Assembly: GCF_022436675.1 (NCBI RefSeq)
Contig: NZ_JAKUJZ010000003.1
Coordinates: 322,226-386,225 of the forward strand
Direction of reading: 5' to 3'
Length of the DNA: 64,000 bases
Source of the DNA: Rheinheimera hassiensis
GTDB lineage: Bacteria; Pseudomonadota; Gammaproteobacteria; Enterobacterales; Alteromonadaceae
Below the pieces are notes generated by a model. It was not told the DNA's origin. It worked only from the letters and a program-made list of their open reading frames with translations, and did not search any database. This document shows positions 1-9,024 of this stretch, piece after piece. Numbering within the stretch: position 1 is the stretch's first letter; every line of letters begins with the position of its first letter. Both the position numbers and the translations under genes were made by a program.

Positions 1-1484
1 GCGAACTGGCGCCAACAGAAGATCGCGGTACTTTCTTTGTCATGATGAGCCCGGCTGAAGGTGCCAGTTATGCCAGCAATAGCCGTAATATGCGGCTTAT
101 TGAAGACGTATTGATGCCCTACTACCATGACGGCGAATTTAACCGCTTACTGGTACGGGTGCCTGGCTGGGGTAACAGTGGCGGTATTGCCATAGTCGGC
201 ACTGAAAACTGGCATAACGGTAAACGCCGCACGCAGGACTTAATGGGCGAAGTGGGCACCAAGCTGAACGACATACCCGATGTACGTGCTTTCACCTTTA
301 TGCGCAGCGGCCTGGGTGGCGGCGGTGGCGGTGGCCGGCCAATTCAGTTTGTATTGCAGGGTAATACCTATGAAGAGCTGGCACGTTGGCGCGACATTGT
401 GATCAGTAAAGCGGCGGAGAACCCTAATATTCTGATGCTGGATCACGACTATAAAGAAACTGTGCCGCAGATACTGGTAGAAATTGACACCGAGCGCGCC
501 GGCGATTTGGGTATTTCTGTCGGTGCCATTGGCCGGTCGCTGGAAGCTATGCTGGGCGGTCGCCGGGTCACCACCTTCTTAGATCGCGGTAAAGAATACG
601 ATGTCATTATTGAAGGCCTGGATGACGATTTCAGCTCACCGGGCAGTATCAGCAATGTGTACCTGCGCTCGGATACGTCAAGCGAGCTAATCCCGCTGGA
701 TAACCTGGTAACATTGCGTGAAGAAGCCACGTCATCCAGCCTGAACCGTTACAACCGGATGCGGGCCATTACGTTAACCGCCAGTATGGCACCGGGCTAC
801 AGCCTGGGTGAAGCGCTGGAATATCTGGAGAACGTAGTTAAAACAGAAATTCAGGACACCGTTGGTATTGATTACAAAGGCGAATCGCTGCTGTATCAGG
901 AAAGCGGCAGCTCTACCCTGATGGTATTTATTCTGGCCCTGCTGATCACCTATCTGGTGCTGGCTGCGCAGTTTGAAAGCTTTGTGCATCCGCTGGTTAT
1001 TATGATCACCGTTCCGCTTGGGTTAGTTGGCGCCTTGTCCGGCTTGTATTTCAGTGGCATGACACTGAATATCTACAGCCAGATTGGCCTGGTAATGCTG
1101 ATAGGCCTGGTAGCGAAAAACGGTATTCTGATTGTTGAATTTGCCAACCAGTTGCGCGATGCCGGCGTGGAATTTGTTGCCGCCATTCAACAAGCGGCAG
1201 CACAGCGGCTACGCCCTATTGTGATGACAGCTTTTACCACCGCAATGAGCAGTATACCGCTGATAGTAGCATCAGGCCCCGGCTCAGAAAGCCGGATGGT
1301 AATAGGTATGGTTATTTTCGCCGGGGTATCGCTGGCAACACTGATGACCATCTATGTTGTACCGGTAATGTATATAGCGTTAGCGCGAAATACCGGCTCA
1401 CCTAAACGGCTTGAACATAAACTACAGCAGTTGGAAAAAGAAGCACCAGACGAACATGCGGCAGATGAGGTGCACCCCAGCTGA
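1..1484 (+). CDS. RND efflux pump inner-membrane subunit (HAE1/AcrB-like), 5' end cut by window
   Basis: C-terminal part of a proton-driven RND exporter that pumps hydrophobic or amphiphilic compounds from the inner membrane and periplasm through a tripartite complex. The reading frame is open from base 3, so the gene starts before the window. The first third is periplasmic porter domain, including a Gly-rich stretch after FMRSGLG. The second half carries closely spaced membrane helices, with the family-typical stretches ITYLVLAAQFESFVHPL and GLVAKNGILIVEFANQLRD and the RPIVMTA motif. The tail after the last helix is short, charged and dispensable-looking. A membrane-fusion partner would be expected upstream. 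The drug range cannot be read from sequence. Confidence in the family is high. Confidence 0.93.
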   Translation, partial: ELAPTEDRGTFFVMMSPAEGASYASNSRNMRLIEDVLMPYYHDGEFNRLLVRVPGWGNSGGIAIVGTENWHNGKRRTQDLMGEVGTKLNDIPDVRAFTFMRSGLGGGGGGGRPIQFVLQGNTYEELARWRDIVISKAAENPNILMLDHDYKETVPQILVEIDTERAGDLGISVGAIGRSLEAMLGGRRVTTFLDRGKEYDVIIEGLDDDFSSPGSISNVYLRSDTSSELIPLDNLVTLREEATSSSLNRYNRMRAITLTASMAPGYSLGEALEYLENVVKTEIQDTVGIDYKGESLLYQESGSSTLMVFILALLITYLVLAAQFESFVHPLVIMITVPLGLVGALSGLYFSGMTLNIYSQIGLVMLIGLVAKNGILIVEFANQLRDAGVEFVAAIQQAAAQRLRPIVMTAFTTAMSSIPLIVASGPGSESRMVIGMVIFAGVSLATLMTIYVVPVMYIALARNTGSPKRLEHKLQQLEKEAPDEHAADEVHPS

Positions 1485-1538
1485 TCACAGCCGCAAGCCC
1501 GGAGTGTTGACTAATAAACCGGTTGTTAACTAAAGAAA

Positions 1539-1574
1539 AACGCCCCGCAGGTTTAAACTGCGGGGCGTTTTTTT
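1539..1574. terminator. Bidirectional intrinsic terminator between RND pump and secF
   Basis: A 12-bp perfect stem (AACGCCCCGCAG / CTGCGGGGCGTT) with a 7-base TTTAAA-type loop is flanked by A-rich sequence on the left and a T run on the right. It can therefore end transcription from both convergent genes. Confidence 0.9.
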
Positions 1575-1627
1575 AGCAACAGCACTTTTCCCTACGGCGC
1601 CACTTAGCTGCAGTATTGTGTTGTTAA

Positions 1628-2572
1628 TCAGAGTGCATCGGTGCTCTCGCCTTCTTTATCTACCGGCGGCGGTGGCAGCATATCTTCACGGCTTATGCCC
1701 AGAATCTCGGCAATAGCGCTGGCCACATAAATAGACGAGTAAGTACCTACCGCAATACCAAACAGCAATGCGGTGGCAAAGCCGTGTATTAACGCTCCGC
1801 CCATATAAAACAGCACTATTAACACTAAAACAGTGGTTAAAGAGGTAATAACAGTACGGTTTAGCGTAGAGGTAATCGCATCGTTGATGGTTTGGGCTAC
1901 TGTTGCTTCACGCAATTTGCGAAAACTTTCACGGATACGGTCAAATACTACAATGGTGTCATTAATCGAGTAACCTATCAGCGCCAGTATCGCTGCCAGC
2001 ACCGTTAAATCAAACTCCAGCTGCAATACTGAGAATAGCCCCAGCGTTAAAATAACGTCATGTGCCAGTGCTGCTACTGCCCCCACCGATAAACGCCATT
2101 CAAAACGCATGGCAACATAGGCCAGAATGCCCAGCAGTGCCATCAGCATGGCCAGCCCGCCATCTTGCTTTAGCTCTTCGCCGACACTGGGCCCGACAAA
2201 CTCAACCCGGCGCATGGTTACCGCCTCAGCCTGTTGGCTGTTCAGTGCCTGCAACACCGTGTCGCCCACCACAGCCTGGGCAATATCGGCGCGTAGCGGA
2301 ATGCGGATCAGCACATCGCGGCTGGTGCCAAATAGCTGCACCACCGCATCTTCATAGCCGGCGTTAGTCAGCGTTTGCCTTACAGCCACTAAATCGGCCG
2401 GTTTGGCAAAGCCTACCTCAATTACAGTACCACCGGTAAAATCCAGCCCCCAGTTAATGCCGTTAATAGCAATAGAAGTAAAAGAGCCTAATACCAACGC
2501 AGCTGACAACACAACCGCCGCCCATTTTAACCGCATAAAATTTAGCGGTTTGGCAAAGTTAAATATCTGCAT
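1628..2572 (-). CDS. secF: Protein translocase subunit SecF
   Basis: Inner-membrane partner of SecD that uses the proton or sodium gradient to help pull secreted proteins through SecYEG. The 314-residue product starts MQIFNFAKPLNFMRL, has a first membrane helix, then the LDFTGGTVIEV motif of the periplasmic base, and a C-terminal half with the RND-type helices including SINDTIVVFDRIRES. I chose the ATG at 2572 because AAGGAG lies at the right distance upstream; a longer in-frame reading to 2614 would run into secD. The start lies 10 bases after the secD stop, so the pair is cotranscribed. The usual yajC, tgt and queA are not upstream, which suggests that this may be a second secDF set in the genome. 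Confidence 0.95.
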   Translation of the reverse strand: MQIFNFAKPLNFMRLKWAAVVLSAALVLGSFTSIAINGINWGLDFTGGTVIEVGFAKPADLVAVRQTLTNAGYEDAVVQLFGTSRDVLIRIPLRADIAQAVVGDTVLQALNSQQAEAVTMRRVEFVGPSVGEELKQDGGLAMLMALLGILAYVAMRFEWRLSVGAVAALAHDVILTLGLFSVLQLEFDLTVLAAILALIGYSINDTIVVFDRIRESFRKLREATVAQTINDAITSTLNRTVITSLTTVLVLIVLFYMGGALIHGFATALLFGIAVGTYSSIYVASAIAEILGISREDMLPPPPVDKEGESTDAL

Positions 2573-2582
2573 GCTGGGCTCC

Positions 2583-4436
2583 TTATATCGGCAGTGACTG
2601 CACGCGGCGGCCACCCCAAATTAAATTTACTAATAAACGGGTGCCGACTACCGCCGTAAAAATCGACGTTAAAATGCCTATCGCCAGCGTTACCGCAAAG
2701 CCTTTTACCGGCCCGGTACCAATACCAAACAACACCAGTGCTACCAGTAAGGTGGTAATGTTAGAGTCGGCAATGGTAGCAAAGGCCCGGTCATAGCCAT
2801 GGTGAATAGCTTGCTGCACTGAGCGCCCCTCCAATAGCTCTTCGCGGATACGCTCAAATATCAGTACGTTGGCATCTACCGCCATACCCACCGTAAGCAC
2901 AATACCCGCCATACCCGGCAAGGTTAACGTAGCACCGGGGATCAGCGACATCATGCCCACCAGCAGCACCAGGTTGGCCACCAGCGCGATATTGGCTACC
3001 ATGCCAAACGCCTTGTAGTACACCGCCATAAACAACAGCACAGCAGCCATACCCCACTGAATAGCCGTTATGCCCAGCTCAATGTTTTCTTTACCTAAAC
3101 TTGGGCCTATGGTGCGCTCTTCAATAATTTGCACGGGCGCAATTAAAGCACCGGCCCGCAGTAAAGTAGCCAGATTTTGCGCCTCGGCTGGCGAGTTAAT
3201 ACCGGTAATCACAAAATCACGGCCTAAACGGGCCTGGATGGTAGCGTCGTTAATGACTTCCTGTTGTTTAATCAGTACCGGGTTGCCGTCAGCGCCTATT
3301 TCAGTGCCAGGCTTATACTCGATAAACACTGATGCCATACGCCGGCCTATTGCGTTTTTGGTACCCGCCGACAGCAAGGTTCCGCCTTTGGCATCCAGCT
3401 TGATATTGACCTGCGGCTGGCTGTATTCGTCATAGCCAGAGCTGGCACCGGTAATATGATCGCCGGTAAGCATAATACGCTTTTCCAGCAGTACCGGGCG
3501 GCCATCGCGGCTGTAATACAGTTCTGAATTAGGTGGCACCCGGCCTTCCAGCGCCGAGCCTAAATCGCCTTCAGTGTCTACCAGACGAAACTCCAGTGAT
3601 GCCGTAGCCCCCAGAATTTCTTTGGCCTGAGCCGTGTCTTGCACCCCGGGTAACTGTACCACGATGCGATCAGCCCCCTGGCGCTGCACTAATGGCTCGG
3701 CCACACCAATTTCATTTACCCGGTTACGGATAATGGTGATGTTTTGTTCCAGTGCATATTCACGGATTTCTTTTAAACGGATTTCGCTAATGCCTACCAG
3801 CAAGGTCAGGTTGTCGCTGCTGGTAGTAAACACCAGTTCGCGATCGCGCTTTTTTAATGCCGCTTCAGCGGCTACCACATCTTCAGTGCTGCGAAAACTT
3901 ACCTGCACCTGGGCACTGTCAATATCGGCCTGCACATTGCGATAGCGAAGTTTATCTTCACGCAAATCAGCCCGGAAGGTTTGCACCATGTCGTTCAGGT
4001 TTTTATCCAGTGCGGCTTTCATATCCACCGCCAGCAAAAAGTGCACGCCACCGCGCAAGTCCAGGCCTAAGTTCATTGGTGTGGCACCAATGGCGGTTAA
4101 CCAGCCGGGTGTAGCCGGTGCCAGGTTAAGTGCCGTAACAAAGTTTGCCCCCAGTTGCTGGTTGGCAATTTCACGCGCCTGCAGTTGATCTTCAGTGCTG
4201 TTAAAACGGGCCAGAATTTGGCCCTCTGCCAATACCACCGATTTGGCCGAAATATTGGCTGAGCGGAAACTTTGCTCCAATTGCAAGCGGGTTTCTTCAG
4301 CTACAGTACCGCCACGGGTAGCGCTGATATTCAGTGCCGGATCTTCCGGGTATAAGTTGGGTAACGCATACACCAGTGCCAGCAATAACATGCCAATCAC
4401 CAGCACATAGCGCCAGATAGGGTTTTTATTTAACAT
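2583..4436 (-). CDS. secD: Protein translocase subunit SecD
   Basis: Large subunit of the SecDF motor, with six membrane helices and a big periplasmic domain that captures emerging preproteins. The 617-residue length is normal for gammaproteobacterial SecD. Visible signatures are the N-terminal helix after MLNKNPIWRYVLVIGM, the GLDLRGGVHFLLAVDMKA motif around residues 123-140, and AVDANVLIFERIREELLEG in the C-terminal helix bundle. An AAGGAT ribosome site precedes the ATG. It is the first gene of a two-gene unit with secF; the 221-base gap upstream presumably holds the promoter. No yajC is present in the usual upstream place. Function is secure; the physiological role of this particular copy is inferred. 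Confidence 0.96.
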   Translation of the reverse strand: MLNKNPIWRYVLVIGMLLLALVYALPNLYPEDPALNISATRGGTVAEETRLQLEQSFRSANISAKSVVLAEGQILARFNSTEDQLQAREIANQQLGANFVTALNLAPATPGWLTAIGATPMNLGLDLRGGVHFLLAVDMKAALDKNLNDMVQTFRADLREDKLRYRNVQADIDSAQVQVSFRSTEDVVAAEAALKKRDRELVFTTSSDNLTLLVGISEIRLKEIREYALEQNITIIRNRVNEIGVAEPLVQRQGADRIVVQLPGVQDTAQAKEILGATASLEFRLVDTEGDLGSALEGRVPPNSELYYSRDGRPVLLEKRIMLTGDHITGASSGYDEYSQPQVNIKLDAKGGTLLSAGTKNAIGRRMASVFIEYKPGTEIGADGNPVLIKQQEVINDATIQARLGRDFVITGINSPAEAQNLATLLRAGALIAPVQIIEERTIGPSLGKENIELGITAIQWGMAAVLLFMAVYYKAFGMVANIALVANLVLLVGMMSLIPGATLTLPGMAGIVLTVGMAVDANVLIFERIREELLEGRSVQQAIHHGYDRAFATIADSNITTLLVALVLFGIGTGPVKGFAVTLAIGILTSIFTAVVGTRLLVNLIWGGRRVQSLPI

Positions 4437-4657
4437 CAGTTTATCCTTAGCTTTGTTGCTACAGCCACAGCTCTAATTCATGATGTTGGTGAGTTCATGA
4501 TGTTAGTCAGCGGCTGCCAGGCACTCTGCACCAACCCGTTAAGGTGCTTAATAGATAAAAAAGCAGAGTGCGGTATTTAACCGGCGTTAGCACAAAACAT
4601 GCAAAACTAACCTGCAAAGGTATAAGTTGTGGTGTGTTTAGTGTGCCGGGTTAAGCA

Positions 4658-4975
4658 TTAACTTAAGGAAAATTGTGGCGGGGCTCTGGCCTGTTGGGGG
4701 GTAACAATTACGGCATAGTGCGCCGCGGATATCACTACGGCAGCTACACCGGTTAAACTAAAAACTGCGCTACGTTTTGCCGGTAATAACGCATACTGAG
4801 GCTGGTCGTCTTTATCCTGCGGGGTATTTAACGTGTGCTGATGCAGTGAAGGGTTTACTGCATGAAACTGAGAGTCTGCCAGCGGCGATAAGCGTGCATC
4901 GTGCACAGCAAAGGCTTGCGGCGTACACAATAAGCTTAAATAAAACAGTATGGCAAAACTACTTAGCCAGCGCAT
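4658..4975 (-). CDS. Small exported or membrane protein of unknown function
   Basis: I do not recognise this 105-residue product. It begins with a convincing Sec signal peptide (MRWLSSFAILFYLSLLC, cleavage likely after AFA near residue 23), followed by a polar His- and Gln-rich stretch, and then one hydrophobic segment at about residues 70-92 (SLTGVAAVVISAAHYAVIV). The mature protein may therefore be anchored or pack against the membrane. An AGGTG motif precedes the ATG. The gene stands alone between secD and hemN, with gaps of 221 and 114 bases, and is oriented with both. The signal peptide argues that it is a real gene; nothing more can be assigned. Confidence 0.6.
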   Translation of the reverse strand: MRWLSSFAILFYLSLLCTPQAFAVHDARLSPLADSQFHAVNPSLHQHTLNTPQDKDDQPQYALLPAKRSAVFSLTGVAAVVISAAHYAVIVTPQQARAPPQFSLS

Positions 4976-5089
4976 AACACCTCATCTTACCCCGGTACGC
5001 AGCCGTTTTTTAGCACTGCGTGCGCGCATAATGGGCCCTAATTCTTTACAGCACAAGCGTTGGCAGCAGAAAATTTGCTAACACGCGTC

Positions 5090-6451
5090 TTAAATTACCT
5101 TAGAATAGCGCTGCTGACCCTGGCTTAAATAAGCGTCAAAGCAGGCGCAAATGCTGCGTACCCATAACCGCCCTGCTGCGGTTACCTGAATCCGCTCGGC
5201 ATAGACTTCAACCAGGCCATCTTCCATAAACGGCTGCAGGCGCTCAAGTGCCTGGGCAAAGTATTGCCAAAAACCATGCAAGCGCCACTGGCGGCTAAAT
5301 GTTTCCACGTCCAGTTCAAAGTGGCAGATTAACTGGCTGATCAAAGCTGCCCGTAGTTTATCGTCATCGCTTAAGCTAAAACCGCGTTCAACCGGCAACT
5401 GGCTGGCAGCAATAGCCGCATAATATGCAGGTAATTCTTTACTATTTTGCCACAGCACACCATTTACCTGGCTGATACTGGACACGCCAAGGCCAATCAG
5501 AGCATTTTGCCCGGCCGTAGTATAGCCCTGAAAATTGCGCTGCAGCTTACCGGCAAGTTGCGCTTTGGCTAATGCATCATTTGGCCTGGCAAAGTGGTCC
5601 ATGCCAATAAACTGATAACCGGCCGCCACAAAGGCTTTAATGGCCATACTTTGCAACTGCAGTTTAAGCGCTGCATTTGGCAGGCTGGCATTTTCCAGCT
5701 TGCGCTGGGCGGCAAAACGCTCGGGCAAATGGGCGTAGCTAAATAATGAAATGCGGTCTGGTTGCAGCCGGATAATCTGCTCCAGCGTGCTGGCAAAACT
5801 GTCTGGCTGCTGAAACGGCAAGCCATATACCAGATCAAGATTAACCGAGCTAAACCCCAGCTGGCGGCTAAGCTGTACCTGATGGCAGATAAGTGCGGTG
5901 TCCTGCACCCGGTTAATAGCAATTTGCACTTTCTCATCTAAATCCTGCACGCCAAAACTTACCCGGTTAAAGCCCAGTGCGCGCAAATGTGCCAGCTTAC
6001 TGTCACTGCAACTGCGTGGGTCAATTTCAATGCTGATTTCTGCATCCGGCATTATCGTAAAGTGGCGATGCAACAGCGCCATTAAGCGGCTAAGTTGTAC
6101 TTCAGTTAAAAAAGTTGGCGTGCCACCGCCCAAATGCAGCTGAATAATCTGTTTTTGCGCCAGCAATGGCTGGTACAACGCCATCTCCTCTGCCAACGCA
6201 TCAAGATAGCTATCGGCTTTATGCTGATGCCGGGTTACCACCTTATTGCAACCGCAGTAGTAGCACAGCTTATGGCAAAACGGGATATGGATATAAAGGC
6301 TCAGCTCATCCGGGCTTTGGCTGATGGCGGTTTGGATCTGTGTTTGATCAAAATCGGCTTTTAGCGCCAGCGCGGTTGGGTAAGAGGTATAACGCGGGCC
6401 GTTAATATTATACTTGCTGATTAACTTTGGGTCCCAGTTGCTGACGGACAT
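5090..6451 (-). CDS. hemN: Oxygen-independent coproporphyrinogen III oxidase (radical SAM)
   Basis: Cytoplasmic radical-SAM enzyme of heme synthesis that decarboxylates coproporphyrinogen III to protoporphyrinogen IX without oxygen. The 453-residue length matches true HemN (E. coli 457). The N-terminal GPRYTSYPTA motif is HemN-specific, and the cluster ligands are visible as C59, C63 and C66, followed by C68 (IPFCHKLCYYCGCNK). The Gly-rich LHLGGGTPTFL SAM motif and the C-terminal HemN domain follow. True HemN is usually made under low oxygen by FNR-type control; an imperfect FNR-like sequence lies upstream. The gene is monocistronic here. A HemW-like identity is unlikely, given the N-terminal motif and the extra cysteine. 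Confidence 0.95.
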   Translation of the reverse strand: MSVSNWDPKLISKYNINGPRYTSYPTALALKADFDQTQIQTAISQSPDELSLYIHIPFCHKLCYYCGCNKVVTRHQHKADSYLDALAEEMALYQPLLAQKQIIQLHLGGGTPTFLTEVQLSRLMALLHRHFTIMPDAEISIEIDPRSCSDSKLAHLRALGFNRVSFGVQDLDEKVQIAINRVQDTALICHQVQLSRQLGFSSVNLDLVYGLPFQQPDSFASTLEQIIRLQPDRISLFSYAHLPERFAAQRKLENASLPNAALKLQLQSMAIKAFVAAGYQFIGMDHFARPNDALAKAQLAGKLQRNFQGYTTAGQNALIGLGVSSISQVNGVLWQNSKELPAYYAAIAASQLPVERGFSLSDDDKLRAALISQLICHFELDVETFSRQWRLHGFWQYFAQALERLQPFMEDGLVEVYAERIQVTAAGRLWVRSICACFDAYLSQGQQRYSKVI

Positions 6452-6518
6452 TTTAACCTCTTTAACACTGCTGGCGATCGACTGACAGCCATGATAAACC
6501 CCGGCGTGTCAGCTGATA

Positions 6519-6532
6519 TTGATCTGCCTCAG
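6519..6532. promoter_or_regulatory. Possible degenerate FNR-like site upstream of hemN
   Basis: TTGAT-CTGC-CTCAG resembles one good half of the FNR palindrome TTGAT-N4-ATCAA. It lies about 70 bases before the hemN start. The second half matches poorly, so this is only suggestive. Confidence 0.25.
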
Positions 6533-6696
6533 GCTTGGTTTAACTATAACTGCGCAAGCGCAATAATATTTATCAGCATCTCTGGTAACAGCGGGTAAAA
6601 GGACTTATTGTATTTGCTTGTTAAGGCCGCGTTCAGCTTTGCCACTCAACGGCAGTCAACAACCGCTACAGCCGCCTTATAAACACCGGAGCAGAT

Positions 6697-7863
6697 ATGG
6701 GATCGCTACTTAGCAAATACTGGCCGCTTGCCGTCGCTACGCTAGTTGGAAGCGTGTTATCGCAAAATGCTCTGGCACAAGACCCCGTGTCCCCCTACCA
6801 GAACTGGGCTGAGGTAGTGCGCAGCAAGCCTTATGCTGAAAGCCGGGGCGTCTATGACAATGTGATGAATGTACGGCGCTGGATCCTTACCCGCTCAGGT
6901 CATTGCACCGAGCGCAATCGCCATCTGTTGTTTGATATGCGCGGAAACTTTCTGCAGTTTATTGACGATGCCGCAGACTCTTTGCAAACTCAGTTAATTC
7001 TGAATCAAACCAGTCAGGGCATGGCACAACAAGGCCAGGTTCATGCCTGGGTAGAGGGCAATAGCCAAACCCTTGGCTACCCTTTTGCCATTCGTTGTCA
7101 CCAGCCCTATGTAGATTTACCTCTGGCCATATCGCGCTATCTGGGGGAGCGCCCGGACGGCCGCTTATCTGGAAACTGGGATGGCATTAAGGTGGGCACG
7201 CCTAACAATCAAGCCTCATTGCATGACACCCTGCGCTTGGTGCACGCCCGCCGGGTGCAGCAGAAGCGCATCAGTCTGCCCGACGACTTACTTTCAGATC
7301 TGGCCGGCATGTTAATTATCGAAAGTGGTGGCGTGCGCGAAGCTCACTCGAAAGCCAATGCCAGAGGGATCCTGCAACTGACATCACAGGCACTGAAAGA
7401 TTGCAAAGTACCTAAGAATAAACAACTGCACCGTATTGCTCAGGTAGATTGCGCGCTATGGCTGTTTGAACGTAATCACCGGATGCTACAGCCGGTATTT
7501 CTGACACGCTTTGGCCATTTGCCACAGGAAAAGCAGGATCATATTTACCGGCTGTTGCTGATCCAGGCTTATCATGGCGGCCCTGGCCGCGTAAGATCGC
7601 TGCTGACAGACGACGAATTCAGCAAACCGGCTGCTTATTTTGCCGAACACCACCAGGATTTTAGTGCCGGCGATATTGCCTTTGGCATGGTATTTCATAA
7701 CCTGGGTCGCAATCGCCTGGGTTTCGCCTCGCTGTATTACACTGCCGATATCCGCATTGCGCTGCAGCAGTTGGAGTCCAGGCAGAGCGCCCGCCTCGCT
7801 CTGGGGCGCCCAGCCAAAACGCTGACGCCGCCCGGAACAAACCAGCTCAGCGGCAAGCTGTAA
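6697..7863 (+). CDS. Exported lytic transglycosylase-like protein (SLT-type domain)
   Basis: Predicted periplasmic peptidoglycan-cleaving enzyme of 388 residues. Residues 1-28 form a signal peptide ending NALAQ. The first half is of unknown type, with a few cysteines. From about residue 200 there is a lysozyme-like domain with IIESGG (E209 the likely catalytic acid), then ANARGILQLTSQAL and, later, QAYHGGPGRV, in the order expected for SLT-fold transglycosylases. The spacing between motifs is longer than in Slt70 or MltE, so it belongs to a less-studied subgroup, and activity is inferred. It stands alone between hemN (divergent) and the acetyltransferase gene (convergent), with the 245-base gap upstream as its likely control region. 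Confidence 0.72.
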   Translation: MGSLLSKYWPLAVATLVGSVLSQNALAQDPVSPYQNWAEVVRSKPYAESRGVYDNVMNVRRWILTRSGHCTERNRHLLFDMRGNFLQFIDDAADSLQTQLILNQTSQGMAQQGQVHAWVEGNSQTLGYPFAIRCHQPYVDLPLAISRYLGERPDGRLSGNWDGIKVGTPNNQASLHDTLRLVHARRVQQKRISLPDDLLSDLAGMLIIESGGVREAHSKANARGILQLTSQALKDCKVPKNKQLHRIAQVDCALWLFERNHRMLQPVFLTRFGHLPQEKQDHIYRLLLIQAYHGGPGRVRSLLTDDEFSKPAAYFAEHHQDFSAGDIAFGMVFHNLGRNRLGFASLYYTADIRIALQQLESRQSARLALGRPAKTLTPPGTNQLSGKL

Positions 7864-7897
7864 CAACTTGCGCCGCCTACTCGCCAAGACGTGTTAT

Positions 7898-8389
7898 TTA
7901 CGCTTTGTTACGCGATTTATCGGCCAGACGCTTGATAGCAGCTTCATCAAGACGGGCATGCCTTACTGACTCAGAAATACATGCGCCGACGTTTTCGTAA
8001 AAGCGCTTGCCCTGCTCATTGTCTTGCGCCACGATCCAATCTATGCGGCCACAGCCTGCTTCTTCAGCGACGTTACACAATGCCGACAACAGTGCTTCGC
8101 CAATACCTTTACTTCGATACTGTGGGTAAATATATAAGTCATCAAGCCAGATCCCTGGCTTCGCGATAAAGGTAGAGTAGATACTGTAGTAGGTTGCAAT
8201 TCCAATGACTTGGTCTGCCTCAACCACAACCAATGCGTGTGCTTTTGGAGCCGGTGAAAAAAAAGCTTCTTTAATATCGCTTTCTTTCGCCCGCAACGTG
8301 TCGGCACAGCCGTCAAATTCCGCTTTCGCCCGTATAATGTTAAGTATCTGATTAGTATCAGCACTAACCGCTTGTCTTATACTAAAAAT
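7898..8389 (-). CDS. GNAT-family N-acetyltransferase, apparently lacking an ATG/GTG/TTG start
   Basis: Small acetyl-CoA-dependent acetyltransferase; the substrate is unknown. The acetyl-CoA loop is visible as PQYRSKGIGEALLSAL, preceded by the WLDDLYIYP strand and followed by DNEQGKRFYENVGA, as in amine and polyamine-type GNATs. The first conventional start in frame is TTG at 8296, but that would remove the N-terminal strand and helix. The frame stays open upstream and encodes SIRQAVSADTNQILNIIRAK, which fits a GNAT N-terminus. A strong AAGGAG (8398-8403) sits 8 bases before an ATT codon at 8389, so I place the start there, giving 163 residues. A rare ATT start, a start-codon mutation or a sequencing error are all possible. 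Confidence 0.72.
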   Translation of the reverse strand: MFSIRQAVSADTNQILNIIRAKAEFDGCADTLRAKESDIKEAFFSPAPKAHALVVVEADQVIGIATYYSIYSTFIAKPGIWLDDLYIYPQYRSKGIGEALLSALCNVAEEAGCGRIDWIVAQDNEQGKRFYENVGACISESVRHARLDEAAIKRLADKSRNKA

Positions 8390-8397
8390 GATAAATT

Positions 8398-8403
8398 CTC
8401 CTT
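8398..8403 (-). promoter_or_regulatory. Ribosome binding site deciding an ATT start
   Basis: AAGGAG on the minus strand. It is spaced 8 bases from ATT (8389) and 5 bases from ATC (8392). There is no ATG, GTG or TTG within reach, and the next upstream in-frame codon is a stop. Confidence 0.6.
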
Positions 8404-8459
8404 ACGTGCAATAATTACGCCCAATTACACCATCTTTGGCCGGTTTTACTCTTGCCTTG

Positions 8460-8990
8460 TCACACCATATAAGCGACAAAATCGGTTACACCAACGTCGT
8501 GGCCAAGCTGGTGCAATAGCGTGGTTAGCTGGCCGCGGTGATGGGTTTGGTGGTTAAACATATGCGCTATTGCCACCCAGCCAGGATGTTCGCGCAACTG
8601 GCCCTGCGAATTACTGTATTTCATTGTGCTGGCAAGCTGTGTATCGGTTAACTCATCAGCAAAGTGGGTTATCACCTTGTCGGTGGCCAGCCTCTGCGTG
8701 CTAAGCTCGCTGAAATCTGCATATAACTCATCGCGCAGTGATGCAAACTGCTGCACCAGCTGCGCCGTTTGCAAAGACGCCATGGCAGGAAAGGCGTTGG
8801 CAAAGCGGCCAAGCCAGATACGATCGGCCAGCAGAATATGATTAAGTGTGCCGTGAATGGAGCAAAAAAACGCGCCTAGATCTTTTTTACGCTCGTTGTC
8901 ACTTAAATCTGCCACCAGTGTGAACAACCGGGCATTAAACTCACGGTTATATTTGGCAAAGCCCTGCATTTGGGCCTGATGGGATCCCAT
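8460..8990 (-). CDS. DinB-family protein
   Basis: Four-helix-bundle protein of the DinB/YfiT-like superfamily, 176 residues, probably a metal-dependent transferase or hydrolase; members act in thiol metabolism or damage responses, but most are uncharacterised. The family histidines are visible: one in CSIHGTLNHILLADRIWLGRF (helix 2), and the HxxxH pair in HMFNHQTHHRGQLTTLLHQLG near residues 145-160, which together would bind a divalent metal. AAGGAGG lies 7 bases before the ATG. The stop is 35 bases downstream of nothing obvious. The gene follows moeB on the same strand at a 34-base distance, so cotranscription is possible, though no functional link is evident. Confidence 0.85.
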   Translation of the reverse strand: MGSHQAQMQGFAKYNREFNARLFTLVADLSDNERKKDLGAFFCSIHGTLNHILLADRIWLGRFANAFPAMASLQTAQLVQQFASLRDELYADFSELSTQRLATDKVITHFADELTDTQLASTMKYSNSQGQLREHPGWVAIAHMFNHQTHHRGQLTTLLHQLGHDVGVTDFVAYMV

Positions 8991-9024
8991 TATTTAGCCT
9001 CCTTTACCTGTTCTTCCAGCCGTA

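Noticed and set aside
2062..2597. Plus-strand open frames inside secF
   Set aside because: They lie opposite the secD/secF coding regions, have no ribosome site and no family pattern; the secF reading is fully supported.
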